Shown: positions 6,272 to 9,210 of the stretch, one piece after another
Layout of the letters: every line of letters starts with the position of its first letter
Position numbering within the stretch: position 1 is the stretch's first letter
Assembly: GCA_002362135.1 (NCBI GenBank)
Contig: DETO01000091.1
Coordinates: forward strand, 27,206-36,415
Length of the DNA stretch: 9,210 nucleotides
Direction of reading: 5' to 3'
DNA from: Ruminococcus sp. UBA3286
GTDB lineage: Bacteria > Bacillota > Clostridia > Oscillospirales > Ruminococcaceae
Notes under the pieces: generated by a model
The model's database searches: none
Seen by the model: only the letters and a program-made list of their open reading frames with translations
Told to the model about the DNA's origin: nothing
Translations under genes and position numbers: made by a program

Positions 6272-7091
6272 ATGAGCGGTTATATCGCATTTTGGTCAAA
6301 GGATTATATTAGACCTGTTCAATAACCGTAAAAATGCTGAATGACGCAGGATTTTTTTTGTTTTGCAAAGTCAGATCTTCGCAGGAATACTGTATGTATT
6401 GCAAGAAGATCTGACAAAGCAAAACGAAAAAAAGACAAGTCAGGCAGCGTTTTGGAGGTTATTGAACAGGTCTATTAAGCAGCTTGAAAGGCATAATGAT
6501 AATAGCCCTATTTGTGTTGTATATGGAAGTCAGCATAAAAGAATGCCCCATATTTCAGCATTAAAAATTGGAGATATTATTTATCCTGTTGCAATAAAAG
6601 ATAAAACTCTGTGTGTAATGGCAAGATTACCAATAGAAAAAATCGAGCCTGCTTATGACTATCTTATAAGAGAAACAGGTTTTCATTATGCTGCACTAAT
6701 CCCAGAAGGTATACTCTTAAAAAAGCAAGGGATTTATGGGGAATTTAATTCATTTAAAGGTGGCAGCGGCTATACTGATAAGATTGAATTGCCCCAAAAT
6801 ATACATACAATAATTCAAGAAGATGATCTTGTTATAAAACCGCATAAATTTCATCAAGAACCTATAGAATGCTGTGCAGACTTAGCAGCAAGTGGAAATA
6901 ATGGTTCATCTATTCAACCAAGGATTATTCCGATAGAGCAAGTGTCAACCTTTCTCTTTGGCAGAACAAAATCTACTCAAAAGCCATTGAGACTTGATAA
7001 AAACGGAAATCTTACAACCACATCATTAGGTGGATTTGTTAGAAAAATGAGTGACGAAACCTTAACTTATTTTGAGGAATTGTTCAGATAA
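6272..7091 (+). pseudogene. Hypothetical gene interrupted at codon 13 by a MITE
   Basis: The gene starts at ATG 6272 after GAAAGGGTGA (6256-6265) and reads MSGYIAFWSKDYI, then enters the element at 6311 and stops at TAA 6323-6325. The rest continues after the element at AAG 6477 (KQLERHNDNSPICVVYGSQ...) to TAA 7089-7091. Deleting 166 bp (the element plus one target duplication) rejoins both parts in frame as a 217-residue protein. I do not recognise the family. Visible stretches include HISALKIGDIIYPV and LCVMARLPIEKIEPAYDYLIRETG, which look like a compact beta-rich domain; the C-terminal part is hydrophilic. Base composition is lower in GC than the flanks (18 G/C in 6541-6600 against 28 in 2041-2100), suggesting acquisition. 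An open frame from TTG 6363 inside the element (242 residues) could still make a chimeric or shortened product. Confidence 0.8.
6311..6473. mobile_element. MITE-like palindromic insertion, AGACCTGTTCAATAACC ends
   Basis: Perfect 17-bp terminal inverted repeats, AGACCTGTTCAATAACC (6311-6327) and its complement (6457-6473), bound a 163-bp segment. The whole segment is an imperfect palindrome: GTCAGATCTTC near 6371 pairs with GAAGATCTGAC near 6405, and the tip is AATAC/GTATT. It carries no transposase. Flanking direct repeats are ATT (6308-6310 and 6474-6476), or TATTA if the ends are taken one base further in (6307-6311 and 6473-6477). This fits a 3-5 bp target duplication. It has split the gene at 6272-7091, and removing 166 bp restores that frame. 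The mobilising transposase family is not certain; an IS5-like or similar DDE element is a guess from the ends. Confidence 0.85.
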
Positions 7092-7118
7092 ATTCTATTT
7101 TATGCAAGTAATCGAATA

Positions 7119-7160
7119 TTAAGCCCCGAAGCAGTTATCAATAATTGCTTCGGGGCTTAA
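7119..7160. terminator. Shared hairpin terminator between convergent genes
   Basis: TTAAGCCCCGAAGCA (7119-7133) is perfectly complementary to TGCTTCGGGGCTTAA (7146-7160). The stem can extend through GTTAT/ATAAT to a very small loop. It lies 27 nt after the stop of the interrupted gene and 50 nt after the metY stop on the opposite strand, so it is positioned as a bidirectional terminator. A true T-run does not directly follow on either strand (plus: ACTTCCTTTT), so efficiency is uncertain. Confidence 0.72.
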
Positions 7161-7210
7161 ACTTCCTTTTCTGTTATTTTATAGAATAAAATTTGTTAAT
7201 GCAGTATAAA

Positions 7211-8476
7211 TCATACAGCCGCAAATCCCTTTTTCAGATCTTCAAGGATATCGTCAACGTTCTCCAGTCCGACAGAAAGACGAATCATGCCGCCGTTGAT
7301 TCCAGCCGCAACAAGCTGCTCGTCGGTAAGCTGACGATGAGTTGCGCTCGCAGGGTGCAGAACGCAAGTGCGGATATCGGCAACGTGTACCTCGTTTGAA
7401 GCAAGCTGCAAAGCGTCCATGAACTTTACAGCCGTACTGCGTCCGCCCTTTATAACAAAGGAAATTACACCGCTTGTGCCGTCGGGGAGATATTTTTTGG
7501 CAAGTTCATGATATGGATTGCTCTTGAGTCCGGGATAATTAACAGATTCAACATTTTCGTTGGCTTCAAGGAATTCAGCAACGATCTGCGCATTTTTGCA
7601 GTAACGCTCCATTCTGACAGCAAGAGTTTCCAAACCGAGGTTGAGATAAAATGCAGACTGCGCAGAAGGATAGCAGCCAAAATCACGCATAAGCTGCATT
7701 CTTGCCTTTACAATGTAAGCGGCTTTTCCGTAGGATTCCGTGTAGATAAGACCGTGATAGCTCTCGTCAGGCTCGGTGAATTCGGGGAATTTTCCGTTTG
7801 CCCAGTTGAAATTTCCGGAATCTACAATAACGCCGCCGACCTGTACCGCGTGACCGTCCATGTACTTTGAAGTGGAATGAATAACGATGTCCGCACCGTA
7901 TTCAATGGGGCGACAAAGGATAGGCGTGGGGAATGTATTATCAACTATAAGCGGAACATTGTTTTCATGAGCGATCTTTGCAAACTTCTCGATATCAAAC
8001 ACAGTAAGCGCGGGATTTGCAATAGTTTCGCCAAAAACAGCCTTGGTATTCGGCTTGAATGCAGCGCGAATCTCCTCTTCGGAAGCGTCGGGATCTACAA
8101 AAATACATTCTATTCCCATTTTCTTGAACGTAACAGCGAAAAGATTTATCGTGCCGCCATATATAGTTGTAGTTGAAATAAAGCTGTCGCCTGCCTGCAA
8201 AATATTCAGCAGACTGCACAATGTAGCCGCCTGACCGCTGGAAGTACACATAGCGCCTATACCGCCCTCAAGAGCGGCGATCTTTTCTTCGACAGCCATT
8301 ACCGTGGGATTTTCAAATCTTGAATAGATCAAGCTTTTTGTCGGATCGTCAAAAACAGCGGCAACGTCGTCGGTCGAATCATAAACATAAGTTGTACTCT
8401 GAACTATAGGCACAACTCTCGGCTCGGTATTTTTGGGTGTGTAGCCCGAATGCAGGCATTTGGTTTCGATCTTCAT
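7211..8476 (-). CDS. metY: O-acetylhomoserine sulfhydrylase (Cys/Met PLP family)
   Basis: The 421-residue product is a PLP-dependent enzyme of the Cys/Met metabolism (gamma) family. It best fits O-acetylhomoserine aminocarboxypropyltransferase, which makes homocysteine from O-acetylhomoserine and sulfide in direct sulfhydrylation. Key features are YSRFENPT (51-58), TSSGQAA (78-84), the PLP-binding VDNTF (D179), the Schiff-base lysine in STSKYMDGHA (K204), and the C-terminal RLSVGLENVDDILEDL. The length of about 420-430 with the long insertion around 220-260 (KFPEFTEPDESYHG) favours MetY over the shorter MetB/MetC enzymes (about 380). The ATG follows AGGAGGT (8488-8494) by 11 nt. It lies 30 nt downstream of the HD gene, so the two are probably co-transcribed. 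No SAM riboswitch or T-box is visible upstream. Confidence 0.95.
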   Translation of the reverse strand: MKIETKCLHSGYTPKNTEPRVVPIVQSTTYVYDSTDDVAAVFDDPTKSLIYSRFENPTVMAVEEKIAALEGGIGAMCTSSGQAATLCSLLNILQAGDSFISTTTIYGGTINLFAVTFKKMGIECIFVDPDASEEEIRAAFKPNTKAVFGETIANPALTVFDIEKFAKIAHENNVPLIVDNTFPTPILCRPIEYGADIVIHSTSKYMDGHAVQVGGVIVDSGNFNWANGKFPEFTEPDESYHGLIYTESYGKAAYIVKARMQLMRDFGCYPSAQSAFYLNLGLETLAVRMERYCKNAQIVAEFLEANENVESVNYPGLKSNPYHELAKKYLPDGTSGVISFVIKGGRSTAVKFMDALQLASNEVHVADIRTCVLHPASATHRQLTDEQLVAAGINGGMIRLSVGLENVDDILEDLKKGFAAV

Positions 8477-8506
8477 TATAAAATTTGACCTCCTGTAATA
8501 TAATTT

Positions 8507-9022
8507 TCAGCGGTGTTTAGGCAGAATACGTTTCACTTTCGGAACGCAGTATTCCAGAACCGCGCAGTATTTGTCAACGAATGTGATGATATAAGCTTCT
8601 TTATATTTAGGCATTTTCAAAGTTACAGGCCACATATGCTTGACGATTATATCCTGTTCTTTTTCGTTGATATCAGTAAGATTTTCGGCATTATGGAGCG
8701 CAACGTTCGAGTGCTGACCGGAATGACGGGGCTGACCTTTTCCGCGATTCATATTATACTCTTTGCGGTCGTAATAAAAAAGATCGTGAAGCAGACCTGC
8801 CCTCGCGGCAGCGCGCGCGTCAAGATGAAGCTTGCGGCAAATAATATAGCCGTGATAAGAAACATTCAGGCAATGCTGAAATCTTGTTGTTGAGATGTGA
8901 TGCGGAATTTCCTTCAGTTTTTCAACTTCAGGAGCGCCGATGAGATCTTTTATATGCAGGTAATATCCGCTTTCGGTGAGTTCCTTAGCGGAGCATATGG
9001 CTTTAAGCATGGCAGTATCCAA
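8507..9022 (-). CDS. HD-domain phosphohydrolase-like protein
   Basis: This 171-residue soluble protein has the HD metal-dependent hydrolase pattern: H50 in RFQHCLNVS, the H79-D80 pair in GLLHDLFYYD, a histidine region with H110 and H129 (VKHMWP), and D150 in ITFVDKYCA. HD proteins usually hydrolyse phosphomonoesters or nucleotides; the substrate here is unknown. The start was set at TTG 9022 because an in-frame TAG lies just upstream and TAGGAT (9029-9034) and AGGAG (9036-9040) precede it by 6 and 13 nt. The alternative ATG 9010 has no SD at proper distance. The gene leads a two-gene unit with metY, and its N-terminal 45 residues are not part of the HD core. Confidence 0.88.
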   Translation of the reverse strand: MDTAMLKAICSAKELTESGYYLHIKDLIGAPEVEKLKEIPHHISTTRFQHCLNVSYHGYIICRKLHLDARAAARAGLLHDLFYYDRKEYNMNRGKGQPRHSGQHSNVALHNAENLTDINEKEQDIIVKHMWPVTLKMPKYKEAYIITFVDKYCAVLEYCVPKVKRILPKHR

Positions 9023-9065
9023 TCCGAGATCCTATCTCCTTTATTCGGATTTCTCCGTACTTTTT

Positions 9066-9094
9066 ATTATACAACATGATAAAACAAAAATCAA
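9066..9094 (-). promoter_or_regulatory. Promoter for the HD gene-metY unit
   Basis: On the minus strand TTGATT (9094-9089), a 17-nt spacer and TATAAT (9071-9066) form a good sigma-A promoter (5/6 and 6/6, taking the last-but-one base of the -35 as the mismatch region). Transcription would start near 9059, about 37 nt before the TTG start. No equivalent promoter is seen in the 30-nt gap before metY, which supports co-transcription. Confidence 0.7.
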
Positions 9095-9141
9095 TAGTTT
9101 TTAAAAATTTACCATAGAAATCAATTTTTACTTGTGCGGCA

Positions 9142-9200
9142 TTATGCAAGGGGACGCTGTCCACTTACAATCCCCTGCATAAGGGACATAGTCCCTTATG
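9142..9200. repeat. REP-like overlapping palindromes at window end
   Basis: TTATGCAaGGGGA (9142-9154) pairs with TCCCCTGCATAA (9171-9182), with one bulged A. CATAAGGGAC (9178-9187) pairs perfectly with GTCCCTTATG (9191-9200) across a 3-nt ATA loop. The two hairpins share CATAA and so exclude each other. A third small stem, GGAC/GTCC, sits at 9152-9162. The repeated GGGAC/GTCCC theme resembles extragenic palindromes linked to REP-associated (IS200-like) transposases, but no such gene is in the window. It lies upstream of the minus-strand HD promoter and may continue beyond 9210. Confidence 0.5.
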
Positions 9201-9210
9201 AATCCCAATA

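Noticed and set aside
5949..6473. The two palindromic elements as copies of one family or as a CRISPR-like array
   Set aside because: Their ends and interiors do not match each other, and there are no regularly spaced direct repeats.

Overview
The window looks like a chromosomal segment from a low-to-moderate GC Gram-positive anaerobe, most likely a Clostridia/Oscillospiraceae (Ruminococcus-like) genome. This rests on AGGAGG-type ribosome binding sites, sigma-A promoters of the TTGACA-17-TATAAT kind, a tsaE-tsaB pair, formate-tetrahydrofolate ligase, and Firmicutes-style protein sequences. The taxonomic call is inference; no rRNA or other marker gene is present.

Layout. (1) 1-1488: a promoter and a stand-alone MATE-family efflux pump gene. 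(2) 1496-5907: a tight plus-strand operon, fhs-tsaE-tsaB-rpiB-upp-small membrane protein. Its genes are overlapping or 1-13 nt apart and it has its own extended -10 promoter. It combines one-carbon metabolism, the tRNA t6A modification factors TsaE and TsaB, ribose-5-phosphate isomerase B and uracil salvage. (3) 5908-7160: a small accessory block. It holds a 160-bp hairpin-forming MITE-like element, a strong terminator, a perfect-consensus promoter, an AT-rich hypothetical gene split at codon 13 by a second 163-bp MITE-like palindrome, and a terminator-like hairpin. (4) 7211-9094: a minus-strand two-gene unit, an HD-domain protein followed by O-acetylhomoserine sulfhydrylase (metY), with a clear promoter upstream. 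(5) 9142-9200: overlapping GGGAC/GTCCC palindromes that look like a REP-type repeat, cut short by the window end.

The core genes are ordinary housekeeping functions. The interesting part is 5949-7160. Two unrelated terminally inverted elements sit within about 200 bp of each other. Removing the second, with one copy of its flanking duplication, rejoins the interrupted gene exactly in frame (217 codons), so the insertion history can be read directly. No CRISPR array, tRNA, rRNA or recognisable new multi-gene system was found.
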